From: CAYURR01 sp964446745
GTDB taxonomy: Bacteria > Bacillota > Clostridia > Lachnospirales > WQUN01
DNA: 15,741 nt
Reading direction: 5' to 3'
NCBI GenBank assembly: GCA_964446745.1
Contig: CAYURR010000060.1
Coordinates: forward strand, 1-15,741
Position numbers and translations under genes: made by a program. Below the pieces are notes generated by a model, which ran no database searches, was not told where the DNA came from, and saw only the letters and a list, made by a program, of their open reading frames with translations. Below, piece after piece: positions 1-6,381 of the stretch (position 1 is the first letter of the stretch; every line of letters starts with the position of its first letter).

Positions 1-911
1 CCAGCGTCGAAGGACAAACCATAACCGACGCGACCGAATCGCTCAAAGAGCTCGGTCTTGTGCTCATGGCGGTTGAAGAAGTGTTTGATGATAACGTTGA
101 GGAAGGTTTAATTGTTTCGCAGGATGAGGAGGAAGGTGTCGAGCTCTTTGCGGGCGACACTGTACATGTTACGGTCAGTAAGGGCAGCGACAAGATACCC
201 GTACCGGATTTGACACTGAAGGATATGGCATCCGCCGAGAGCCTTGCAAGGGAAGTTGGGCTCGCTGTCACAGAGGAAAAGGAATTCTCCGAAGATGTGC
301 CGATCAGTATAATCATCCGTCAAGACCCTCTAGCGAACGACAAGGTCGCCAAGGGTAGCGTTATTACGGTATACACGAGCTTAGGTCCCGCTCCGTCTAT
401 GGTTGTCGTTCCGGATGTCGAGGGCATCAGCGAAGCGCGCGCCATCCGTTTACTCGAAGGTGCCGGCCTTGTTATCGGCCTCTCTTCGAAGTCTAATAGC
501 GATACGGTACCGCCCGGAGATATCATCAAGCAGACAATCAAACCGGGCACCGAGGTCAGTAAGGGTCAAGAGATCAGCTATATCATTAGCACAGGTCCTA
601 TACAGAAGCCCTCCCCGAGCCCTGAGCCGACACCGGACAATGCAAGCAACACCGCTTCAACCGGAACGAAGAAGACCGCCGTGCTGATAATTGATCCGAT
701 CATACCCGAAGGTGCCGAAAGCATCGTATTGCGCGTGAATAAAAAGACAGCAGATAAATATGAGAGCGTATTCAACGAGGCTTTGACGGTAGATCAATTC
801 CCTTACCACCTGACTGTATCAGGTGAGGGACAGGTCGAGTTCATGTTCTACATCTCGAATCAAAACGGCGAAGATGTATACGCGGGCAGCAAGATCATCG
901 AATTTAATTGA
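1..911 (+). CDS. prkC: PASTA-domain Ser/Thr protein kinase, C-terminal extracellular part (5' truncated)
   Basis: The frame is open from base 3, so the gene begins before the window; 302 residues are visible. They form three PASTA repeats, roughly residues 1-64 (first strand cut off), 65-132 and 133-202, each with the V-P-D/E-x-x-G-type opening and an S-K-G or T-S-L-G-type end. A Pro/Ser/Thr linker follows (203-224, P-S-P-S-P-E-P-T-P), then a non-PASTA C-terminal domain (225-302) rich in beta-strand-like sequence. In this family PASTA repeats lie outside the membrane and sense peptidoglycan or lipid II, controlling an N-terminal cytoplasmic kinase. The kinase and membrane segment are not visible; the assignment rests on the repeats plus the directly following rsgA-rpe-thiN, the standard neighbourhood of prkC/stkP. 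A PASTA-containing penicillin-binding protein is the alternative, less likely from context. The stop shares one base with the rsgA start. Confidence 0.88.
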   Translation, partial: SVEGQTITDATESLKELGLVLMAVEEVFDDNVEEGLIVSQDEEEGVELFAGDTVHVTVSKGSDKIPVPDLTLKDMASAESLAREVGLAVTEEKEFSEDVPISIIIRQDPLANDKVAKGSVITVYTSLGPAPSMVVVPDVEGISEARAIRLLEGAGLVIGLSSKSNSDTVPPGDIIKQTIKPGTEVSKGQEISYIISTGPIQKPSPSPEPTPDNASNTASTGTKKTAVLIIDPIIPEGAESIVLRVNKKTADKYESVFNEALTVDQFPYHLTVSGEGQVEFMFYISNQNGEDVYAGSKIIEFN

Positions 912-1777
912 TGAGTATACTGACCGGACGAATCATCAAGGGTGTGGGCGGCCTATATGAGGTCGTGACAGAACATGATAGCTATCGCTGCACGCCGCGC
1001 GGGATACTGCGTAAGCGCAATCAGGTACCGCTCGTGGGCGATATTGTAAATATAAATGTATCAGAGGGTCGAGGAGTTATAGACGAGATAACCCCTCGCA
1101 CTAACGAATTAATACGTCCGCGCGTCGCTAACATCGACAGGGCTATCCTCGTGATGTCCGTCTGTACACCGGATTTTGATCTATATATGTTGGAGCGTTA
1201 TATACTGCTTTGCGAGAAATCACATGTGGTTCCGATCATATGCATAAACAAATGGGATCTTGATGTACCACAAAAGGATGAGATCGATACGTCTTTACAG
1301 GTATATCGAGAAATCGGATATACGGTTGTATGTGTTTCAGCCGAACAGGATCATGGGATAGATGCTTTACGCGAGGCCATAGCGGGCAAGGTTACCGCGA
1401 TGGTGGGTATGTCGGGTGTCGGCAAGTCCTCGATTACGAACCGTCTGGCTCGCCGTGAGGTTATGGAGACGGGTCTTCTGAGCGAGCGCTTGCGTAGAGG
1501 CAAGCACACGACAAAGCATACAGAGCTTATCGATATCGGCGATGCGTTTATTATGGATACGCCCGGATTTTCATCTACCGACATCACACATATTACTAAA
1601 CAAGAGTTAGGATATTTATATAAGGATTTTGTACCGTATTTGGGTAGTTGCCGTTTTTCCGATTGTATGCATTTAAAAGAGATCGGCTGCGCTGTAAAGG
1701 ACCGTCTCGGATCCGATATACACCCGTTTAGATACCGGAGCTACGAACGATTCTTTGAGGAGCTGGAGCAGTGTTAA
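911..1777 (+). CDS. rsgA: Ribosome small subunit-dependent GTPase RsgA
   Basis: Circularly permuted GTPase that acts late in 30S subunit maturation. The 288-residue product has an N-terminal OB-fold (about 1-75), then G-motifs in permuted order: NKWD (113-116) precedes the P-loop GMSGVGKSS (166-174), followed by the T-rich switch region GKHTTKHT (197-204) and DTPG (216-219). The C-terminal zinc knuckle is intact: C247, C252, H254, C260. ATG at 911 was chosen; it overlaps the preceding TGA by one base (TGATG). A TTG at 908 adds one residue and is less likely. The coupled start places it in the same operon as the PASTA kinase; in Bacillus subtilis the homologue (CpgA/YloQ) is a reported PrkC substrate. 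Length is typical for the family. Confidence 0.96.
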   Translation: MSILTGRIIKGVGGLYEVVTEHDSYRCTPRGILRKRNQVPLVGDIVNINVSEGRGVIDEITPRTNELIRPRVANIDRAILVMSVCTPDFDLYMLERYILLCEKSHVVPIICINKWDLDVPQKDEIDTSLQVYREIGYTVVCVSAEQDHGIDALREAIAGKVTAMVGMSGVGKSSITNRLARREVMETGLLSERLRRGKHTTKHTELIDIGDAFIMDTPGFSSTDITHITKQELGYLYKDFVPYLGSCRFSDCMHLKEIGCAVKDRLGSDIHPFRYRSYERFFEELEQC

Positions 1778-2445
1778 TGCTTTCACCGTCCGCGCTGGCA
1801 GCAGATTTTTGCCATATCGGACAGCAACTGGATATATTGCGTCGCCATGGAGTAAAAATGCTCCATATCGATGTTATGGATGGGATGTTTGTACCAAACA
1901 TCTCTATGGGTACACCGTTTATAAAGTCTTTACGAAACTATGACGATATCATACTCGATACACATCTGATGATCCTTCGACCTGATAGATTATTAAACGC
2001 GTTTGTGGCGGCGGGTGCGGATATAGTAAATATTCATGTTGAGGCTTCCGCAGATATCGCTGCAGATATCGCTACGATACGAAACCTCGGTAAAAAGGCC
2101 GCGCTGACCGTTAAGCCTATGACAGATGTAGAGATAATATATCCATATTTAAACGAGTTAACTATGGTACTGATTATGTCTGTAGAGCCTGGCTTCGGCG
2201 GTCAAGCATTTCTTCCGGAGACGTTAAAAAAGGCAGAGAGCCTCGCTAATTACACGGCTAAACATAACATCAACATCGACATAGAAATGGATGGCGGTAT
2301 CAACCTTGACAACGTTCGTAGCGTCATCAACAGCGGTGTGAATGTGATCGTTGCAGGCACTGCTATTTTCGGCGGTGATATTGATGAGAATGTCGAGGCG
2401 TTCATGGATATATTTAAATCATGCGATACGGTAGGCAATCGATGA
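1777..2445 (+). CDS. rpe: Ribulose-phosphate 3-epimerase
   Basis: Interconverts ribulose 5-phosphate and xylulose 5-phosphate in the pentose phosphate pathway. The 222-residue TIM barrel carries the metal and catalytic residues of the family: H30 and D32 in LHIDVMDG, H63 in DTHLM, and D172 in EMDGG. The phosphate-binding loop is VEPGFGGQ (136-143), where many homologues have VNPGFGGQ. ATG 1777 is preferred: it overlaps the rsgA stop by one base and has GGAG at 1765-1768 eight bases upstream. The GTG at 1771 would place that site too close. The gene ends in an ATGA overlap with thiN. It is a cytoplasmic housekeeping enzyme in its usual prkC-rsgA-rpe-thiN position. Confidence 0.96.
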   Translation: MLSPSALAADFCHIGQQLDILRRHGVKMLHIDVMDGMFVPNISMGTPFIKSLRNYDDIILDTHLMILRPDRLLNAFVAAGADIVNIHVEASADIAADIATIRNLGKKAALTVKPMTDVEIIYPYLNELTMVLIMSVEPGFGGQAFLPETLKKAESLANYTAKHNINIDIEMDGGINLDNVRSVINSGVNVIVAGTAIFGGDIDENVEAFMDIFKSCDTVGNR

Positions 2446-3113
2446 AAGCTGTAATATTCGCTAACGGCGAAATGAACGAGCGCGAACGCGGCGCCGTTTT
2501 ATTACATTCAAATGATGCCGATCTTCTGATATGCGGTGACGGCGGAGCGCGGCACGCACATCGGTTCGGGATCATGCCCCATATAATAATCGGCGACATG
2601 GATTCCGTGCCCGGGGATGTGCTGTCATATTTTATTGATAATGGCGTACACATACAAAAATACCCGCCTGAAAAGGACGAAACTGACCTTGAGCTCTGTC
2701 TGCGTTATGCTAAGGAAGCAACAGCAGATAACATAGTCGTGTTTGGCGCTTTGGGCGGGCGCATAGATCATGAGCTCGGCAACATATATCTGTTCTACGG
2801 GGTGTTTTTGCAGGGATTCGAAATTCGAATAATGGGCATTGACAGTGAGCTAAGATTTATTGCAGAGGGTGATAATCACTTTAGCGGTCAATGCGGCGAC
2901 ATTCTCTCATTGCTCCCGTTTGCCGGTGATGCGGAGGGCATCGTTACCGAAGGCCTCAGGTATCCGTTAAGATCCGAGACCCTTACGGTCGGCACTACAA
3001 GAGGCATCAGCAATGAATTTGTTGCGGATACGGCAATGGTACACGTGGACCGTGGCTGCCTGCTATCCATCCGACAGATAACGCATAGCACAGTTAACGG
3101 CATGTTTGAATAG
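2442..3113 (+). CDS. thiN: Thiamine pyrophosphokinase
   Basis: Transfers pyrophosphate from ATP to thiamine to give thiamine diphosphate. The 223-residue product shows the family motifs in order: GDGGARHA (32-39), GDMDS (51-55), the acidic KDETD within YPPEKDETD (74-82), GGRIDHELGN (105-114) and the C-terminal thiamine-binding region TTRGISNEF (185-193). ATG 2442 overlaps the rpe stop by four bases (ATGA) and gives the usual N-terminus starting directly with the first beta strand (MKAVIFANG). An upstream in-frame ATG at 2421 lies well inside rpe and was rejected. It is last in the kinase-rsgA-rpe group; the next gene begins 33 bases later behind a perfect inverted repeat. Confidence 0.95.
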   Translation: MKAVIFANGEMNERERGAVLLHSNDADLLICGDGGARHAHRFGIMPHIIIGDMDSVPGDVLSYFIDNGVHIQKYPPEKDETDLELCLRYAKEATADNIVVFGALGGRIDHELGNIYLFYGVFLQGFEIRIMGIDSELRFIAEGDNHFSGQCGDILSLLPFAGDAEGIVTEGLRYPLRSETLTVGTTRGISNEFVADTAMVHVDRGCLLSIRQITHSTVNGMFE

Positions 3114-3116
3114 GAT

Positions 3117-3148
3117 ATTTGTAAATAGTGATCGGGGGATTTACAAAT
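3117..3148 (+). promoter_or_regulatory. Perfect inverted repeat over the start of the ferritin-like gene
   Basis: ATTTGTAAAT (3117-3126) and ATTTACAAAT (3139-3148) are exact reverse complements, separated by 12 bases (3127-3138). As RNA this gives a 10-bp, A/U-rich stem with one G-C pair. The G-rich Shine-Dalgarno-like run (3134-3138) sits in the loop, and the first two bases of the ATG (3147-3149) are in the stem. Each arm is itself a near-palindrome (ATTT-N2-AAAT) and the arms lie 22 bases apart, about two helical turns. The site could therefore also be a pair of operator half-sites. It fills almost the whole gap after thiN. The symmetry is seen; either function is inference. Confidence 0.6.
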
Positions 3149-4076
3149 GTTTTCTCTATTCAACAGGCAGCAAAACCCTCCTGCCCCACAAAACAACCAA
3201 TACTATATGCAACAAAGCATACAGAATCAATATGCCCAAGGCAACCAGCAACGACAGTATCGGCAGCAACAACCGCAACGCGGAGGCCGGCAGAACGTAA
3301 ATAACCCGCAGCAGAATCAACAGACGCTCAATCGGCAGATGCTCCAGACCGCCATGCAAAAAAACAATATGCCGCCGAGCAGCCTTTTACAATTTACACA
3401 ACAACAAGCACCACAAAATAGCGCGCCCCCTTCCCTGCCCCAAAACCTTCCGGATGGTGTACGCTTTGAACAACTGAGTCAAGCGGATCTCAGTGTTTTA
3501 GGACGCGGAGCAGCAGCGGCAGCCGGTGGAGCACCGCAAAGCCCACCACCCCAAGGAGTCCCTGCGCAGAGTGTCCCTTCACAGGGTCAGACATTTCCGT
3601 CAGAGCCACAGCAGGCCATGATGCCGTCTGCGCCGCCTCCGAACATTCAACCCGAACCGTACGCTCAGCCTCGCGTTGATGTCTTGCCGGGACTTAGACA
3701 CATCATTCAAAACGAGCATAATGCACATCGCTTTTATACAGGCCTTGCGCAAAAAGCTACTCGGAATGAACATCGCAACTATTTAAACGAGATAGCGGAT
3801 GAGCGACTCGAAAACAGTAAGCAATTCAACGGGATATATAACACAAAAGCCGGGTCTGAGCTAGAAATCCGTGAACCGGAGCTCGATGCGGACATTTCCT
3901 TTTCCGACGGTGTGCATTTGGCTGTACGTGAAGAAAACCGTATGATGAAGGAACTCGGCGAATGGATTAGCATAGTCGATGATGATCTTTTATATAAGAA
4001 ATTGATAGCCATGATATGCAAAAAGGTGTATTGCCTTAATGTGTTGCAATCCATGGCGATGGATAACCGCAGATAA
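3147..4076 (+). CDS. Q/N/P-rich protein with degenerate ferritin-like C-terminal domain
   Basis: I do not recognise a named family. The 309-residue protein has two parts. Residues 1 to about 175 are low complexity: 45 of the first 100 residues are Q or N, then comes an Ala/Gly run (121-128) and a Pro-rich stretch. Residues 180-305 look like a four-helix ferritin/rubrerythrin-type bundle: helix 1 has NEHNAHRFY (E190), helix 2 EIADERLEN (E215, E219, E222), helix 3 REENRMMKEL (E262, E263). The expected helix-2 ExxH reads ExxE, and helix 4 (about 281-305, with C291 and C296) has no DE-x-x-H, so a working di-iron centre is doubtful. No signal peptide is seen. ATG 3147 has a G-rich site at 3134-3138. 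Clostridia encode other ferritin-like proteins with Pro/Gln-rich N-termini of unknown role; a scaffold or spore-associated role is only speculation. Confidence 0.75.
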   Translation: MFSLFNRQQNPPAPQNNQYYMQQSIQNQYAQGNQQRQYRQQQPQRGGRQNVNNPQQNQQTLNRQMLQTAMQKNNMPPSSLLQFTQQQAPQNSAPPSLPQNLPDGVRFEQLSQADLSVLGRGAAAAAGGAPQSPPPQGVPAQSVPSQGQTFPSEPQQAMMPSAPPPNIQPEPYAQPRVDVLPGLRHIIQNEHNAHRFYTGLAQKATRNEHRNYLNEIADERLENSKQFNGIYNTKAGSELEIREPELDADISFSDGVHLAVREENRMMKELGEWISIVDDDLLYKKLIAMICKKVYCLNVLQSMAMDNRR

Positions 4077-4099
4077 AAATGACAGGAGCGAAGGCTACA

Positions 4100-4867
4100 G
4101 TGGACAAACGTATTGTTGTAAAGATCGGAACGGCATCATTAACACTACCGAACGGCCGCCTTGACCTCAGGCGTATCGAAAGGCTTTGTTGGGTGCTAAC
4201 AGACCTGCGTAACCAGGGGTATGAGGTTATATTGGTATCATCGGGCGCGATAGCGGTGGGTAGCGACAGGCTTGGACTTGCGACACGTCCACGCGATATC
4301 CTCGGCAAGCAGGCCGCTTCCGCAGTCGGTCAGGCAGTTCTGATGCAGATATACGAGAACTTCTTTATGACATACAACCAAAAGGTAGCACAAATCCTAC
4401 TCACGCGTGATGTCGTAGAAAACGAACAGCGCAAGACGAACGCGCGCAATACCTTTTTTACACTGTTGTCAATGGGTGTAGTGCCGATTGTAAACGAAAA
4501 CGATACCATATCCACCGAGGAACTGGAGTTTTCCGATAACGATACACTGTCTTCATATGTCGCTATCCTGACCGACAGCGATATGCTCGTGATCCTGTCC
4601 GATATTTCTGGGCTTTATGACAAGGATCCCAAGAAACATTCCGATGCGCAATTGATCGTCACGGTAGATAAGATCACCGATGAGATCACCGCGATGGCGG
4701 GCGTCTCATCCACTACCCTCGGCACAGGCGGTATGCAGACAAAGCTTAACGCCGCAAAGATGGCCATGGATCAAAACATCAAGACGATCATCGCCTCGGG
4801 TGAGGATCCCGCTATATTGTTTGACATTATGCAGGGCAAACCGGTCGGGACGTGCTTTGTAGCATGA
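4100..4867 (+). CDS. proB: Glutamate 5-kinase (short form without PUA domain)
   Basis: First step of proline synthesis: phosphorylates glutamate to gamma-glutamyl phosphate. It is an amino-acid kinase fold with KIGTASLT (8-15), SSGAIAVG (47-54), NENDT (132-136), FSDNDTLS (144-151), LSDISGLY (166-173) and GTGGMQTK (208-215). The product is 255 residues and stops after the kinase domain, so the C-terminal PUA domain of the Escherichia coli type (about 367 residues) is absent; short forms are known. I chose GTG 4100, which has AAGG at 4091-4094 and AGGAG at 4084-4088 upstream and begins a few residues before KIGT. ATG 4079 in the same frame adds seven residues but has no visible ribosome site. 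ProA, its partner enzyme, is encoded about 1.5 kb downstream, separated by two genes. Confidence 0.93.
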   Translation: MDKRIVVKIGTASLTLPNGRLDLRRIERLCWVLTDLRNQGYEVILVSSGAIAVGSDRLGLATRPRDILGKQAASAVGQAVLMQIYENFFMTYNQKVAQILLTRDVVENEQRKTNARNTFFTLLSMGVVPIVNENDTISTEELEFSDNDTLSSYVAILTDSDMLVILSDISGLYDKDPKKHSDAQLIVTVDKITDEITAMAGVSSTTLGTGGMQTKLNAAKMAMDQNIKTIIASGEDPAILFDIMQGKPVGTCFVA

Positions 4868-4894
4868 CGGATATCGCTTTCACGGGGTGAACAT

Positions 4895-5743
4895 ATGAAG
4901 AACAACTTCGACATATACCAAAACTATGACGCAGTATTTAAAGATGCGCTGTCATTGTTTAAGGACAAGACACTCGAATTCCTTGGAGTAGAGATCGATA
5001 CAAGGATTACCGAAATACTTGGTACAGAAAAAAAAGAAGTATTTGTCGAATCTGAATTCTCTGATATGACCTTTGCAACAGATAAGCATTACGGTATCCA
5101 TTTAGAATCAGAGGTGTATATAAGCGAAGACGATTTACTTAGATTTTTTGGTTATGCTGTTGACCTCTGGAAAAGATATCGCAGAGAATTCAAAACTATC
5201 ATTATCACCCACTCGGAACCCAAGTTAAATGCTTTATTCGGAGAGACTCTGACATTTGCGCCGATTGTAATAAACATGTCTAAACGAGATGCAGATGAAA
5301 TATATCTTAACTTATTGAACATCATAGAAAGAGGCGGCGAAATAAATGAATTGCATTTACTGTTCTTGCCACTTTGCAGTAGCAAAACAAAATCAACAGT
5401 TGAATTACTTAAAGACGGATTGGGTTTAGCATCCAGAATAAATTCAAATCGAATATCAACTGAAAAGGCTGCTGCTATGATGTTGTTATTGTCCAACAAA
5501 CTCATAGACAAGGAACAAATAAATGCTTTATGGGAGGAGTTTATGAGCATGGTAAAGTTAAAGATACTTGAAGTTGCAGAAGAGAAGGGCATTGAAAAAG
5601 GTATTGAAAAAGGTATCGAAAAAATAGCAAAAAACATGCTAACCAAAGGTGCATCTATTCAACTCATTGTTGATTATACAGGACTATCAGAAAATGATGT
5701 GATTGCAATAAAAAACAATCTAACACCATCTGTGAGCATATAA
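4895..5743 (+). CDS. Rpn-family PD-(D/E)XK nuclease / putative transposase-like protein
   Basis: The 282-residue protein has the architecture of the Rpn/YhgA-like family: an N-terminal YDAVFKDALSLF-type opening (11-22), a nuclease core, and a C-terminal charged repeat (EKGIEKGIEKGIEK, about 229-242) ending in a short helical tail with TGLSENDV. Aligned by eye, D57 (EFSD) and E71 (HLES) match the acidic residues of the core, and E73 stands where relatives often have Q or K. LLRFFGYAVDLWKRYR (81-96) matches the conserved region after the core. Rpn proteins promote RecA-independent recombination in E. coli; many clostridial copies are uncharacterised and multicopy. GGGGTGA (4884-4890) precedes the ATG. 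The gene is plainly AT-richer than its neighbours and interrupts proline-gene order, suggesting insertion. No flanking terminal repeats or target duplication were seen, so I do not call an insertion sequence. Confidence 0.78.
   Translation: MKNNFDIYQNYDAVFKDALSLFKDKTLEFLGVEIDTRITEILGTEKKEVFVESEFSDMTFATDKHYGIHLESEVYISEDDLLRFFGYAVDLWKRYRREFKTIIITHSEPKLNALFGETLTFAPIVINMSKRDADEIYLNLLNIIERGGEINELHLLFLPLCSSKTKSTVELLKDGLGLASRINSNRISTEKAAAMMLLLSNKLIDKEQINALWEEFMSMVKLKILEVAEEKGIEKGIEKGIEKIAKNMLTKGASIQLIVDYTGLSENDVIAIKNNLTPSVSI
5588..5623 (+). repeat. Three tandem 12-bp units inside the Rpn-type gene
   Basis: GGCATTGAAAAA, GGTATTGAAAAA and GGTATCGAAAAA follow one another in frame, each encoding Gly-Ile-Glu-Lys. 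Only third-codon-position changes separate the copies. Because the unit is a multiple of three, gain or loss of copies would change the length of the charged helix without breaking the frame. Such G-I-E-K runs recur at this place in Rpn-family proteins. Confidence 0.9.
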
Positions 5744-5751
5744 AAATAAGA

Positions 5752-6381
5752 ATGAATAATACAAATCAAAAGGCAATATTGCGCCGCAAATACAAAGATA
5801 TTCGCAATGCTATCCCAGAGGATCAGTGTATTCAATATAGTAAATTAATAACCGATTATTTTTGCAATGTGTTTTATACACTATTAAACAAAAACACAAT
5901 TGTATTTATATATAACAGCTTCGGTTCCGAGGTCTGCACAGATTTAATAATAAATAATTTACTAAACAAAAACATCCCGACAGCCCTGCCCGTCTGCAGT
6001 AATGTTGATGGGATTATGGATTTCTATTATATAAATCCGGATCAACAACCCAACCCCGTATACAAAAATAATGCTGTATACAAAACCAGTGCATACGGCA
6101 TTTCTGAGCCAATGCCCGCCCCCTCACGTCTCGCTGTCCCTGACGCGGACAGTGTGATCGTGCTACCGGGCCTCGCGTTTGACAGAGGTGGTGGACGTTT
6201 GGGTTATGGAAAGGGCTATTATGACCGGTATCTGAGCAGCCACTCTTATAAAACAACTATAGGATTCGCGTTCGATGCGCAGTTAGCTGATGATGAGTCG
6301 GGGCATCGGTTACCATGCGAACCCTATGACATAAAAGTGGATATCATCATTACAGAAAGCGGTGTTTTCCATGTACAGTAA
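5752..6381 (+). CDS. 5-formyltetrahydrofolate cyclo-ligase
   Basis: ATP-dependent conversion of 5-formyl-THF to 5,10-methenyl-THF, returning stored folate to the one-carbon pool. The 209-residue product has the basic N-terminal helix (LRRKYKDIRNAI), GISEP (116-120) and the diagnostic nucleotide/folate loop at 138-161, with LPGLAFDRGG followed by RLGYGKGYYDRYL, then a closing VDIIITES (196-203). The gap from the Rpn-type gene is 8 bases and no clear Shine-Dalgarno is visible, so reinitiation after the upstream stop is possible. The gene's composition is split: its first ~300 bases are as AT-rich as the preceding nuclease gene (14 G/C in bases 5821-5880), while the active-site half is GC-rich (39 G/C in 6121-6180). 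The stop lies 11 bases inside proA. Confidence 0.93.
   Translation: MNNTNQKAILRRKYKDIRNAIPEDQCIQYSKLITDYFCNVFYTLLNKNTIVFIYNSFGSEVCTDLIINNLLNKNIPTALPVCSNVDGIMDFYYINPDQQPNPVYKNNAVYKTSAYGISEPMPAPSRLAVPDADSVIVLPGLAFDRGGGRLGYGKGYYDRYLSSHSYKTTIGFAFDAQLADDESGHRLPCEPYDIKVDIIITESGVFHVQ

Noticed and set aside
403..687. 94-codon + strand frame inside the PASTA kinase gene
   Set aside because: Different frame from an evident PASTA-repeat protein; translation is basic and motif-free.
3114..3146. Inverted repeat as an intrinsic terminator after thiN
   Set aside because: The stem is A/U-rich with one G-C pair, the loop is G-rich, and no U-run follows; it runs into the next start codon instead.
4079..4099. 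ATG 4079 as the proB start
   Set aside because: No ribosome site precedes it, whereas GTG 4100 has AAGG/AGGAG upstream and gives the usual short N-terminus before KIGT. The choice is not certain.
4868..5751. Complete insertion sequence around the Rpn-type gene
   Set aside because: No terminal inverted repeats or target duplications are visible in the short flanks (4868-4894 and 5744-5751), and the Rpn family is not a classical IS transposase.
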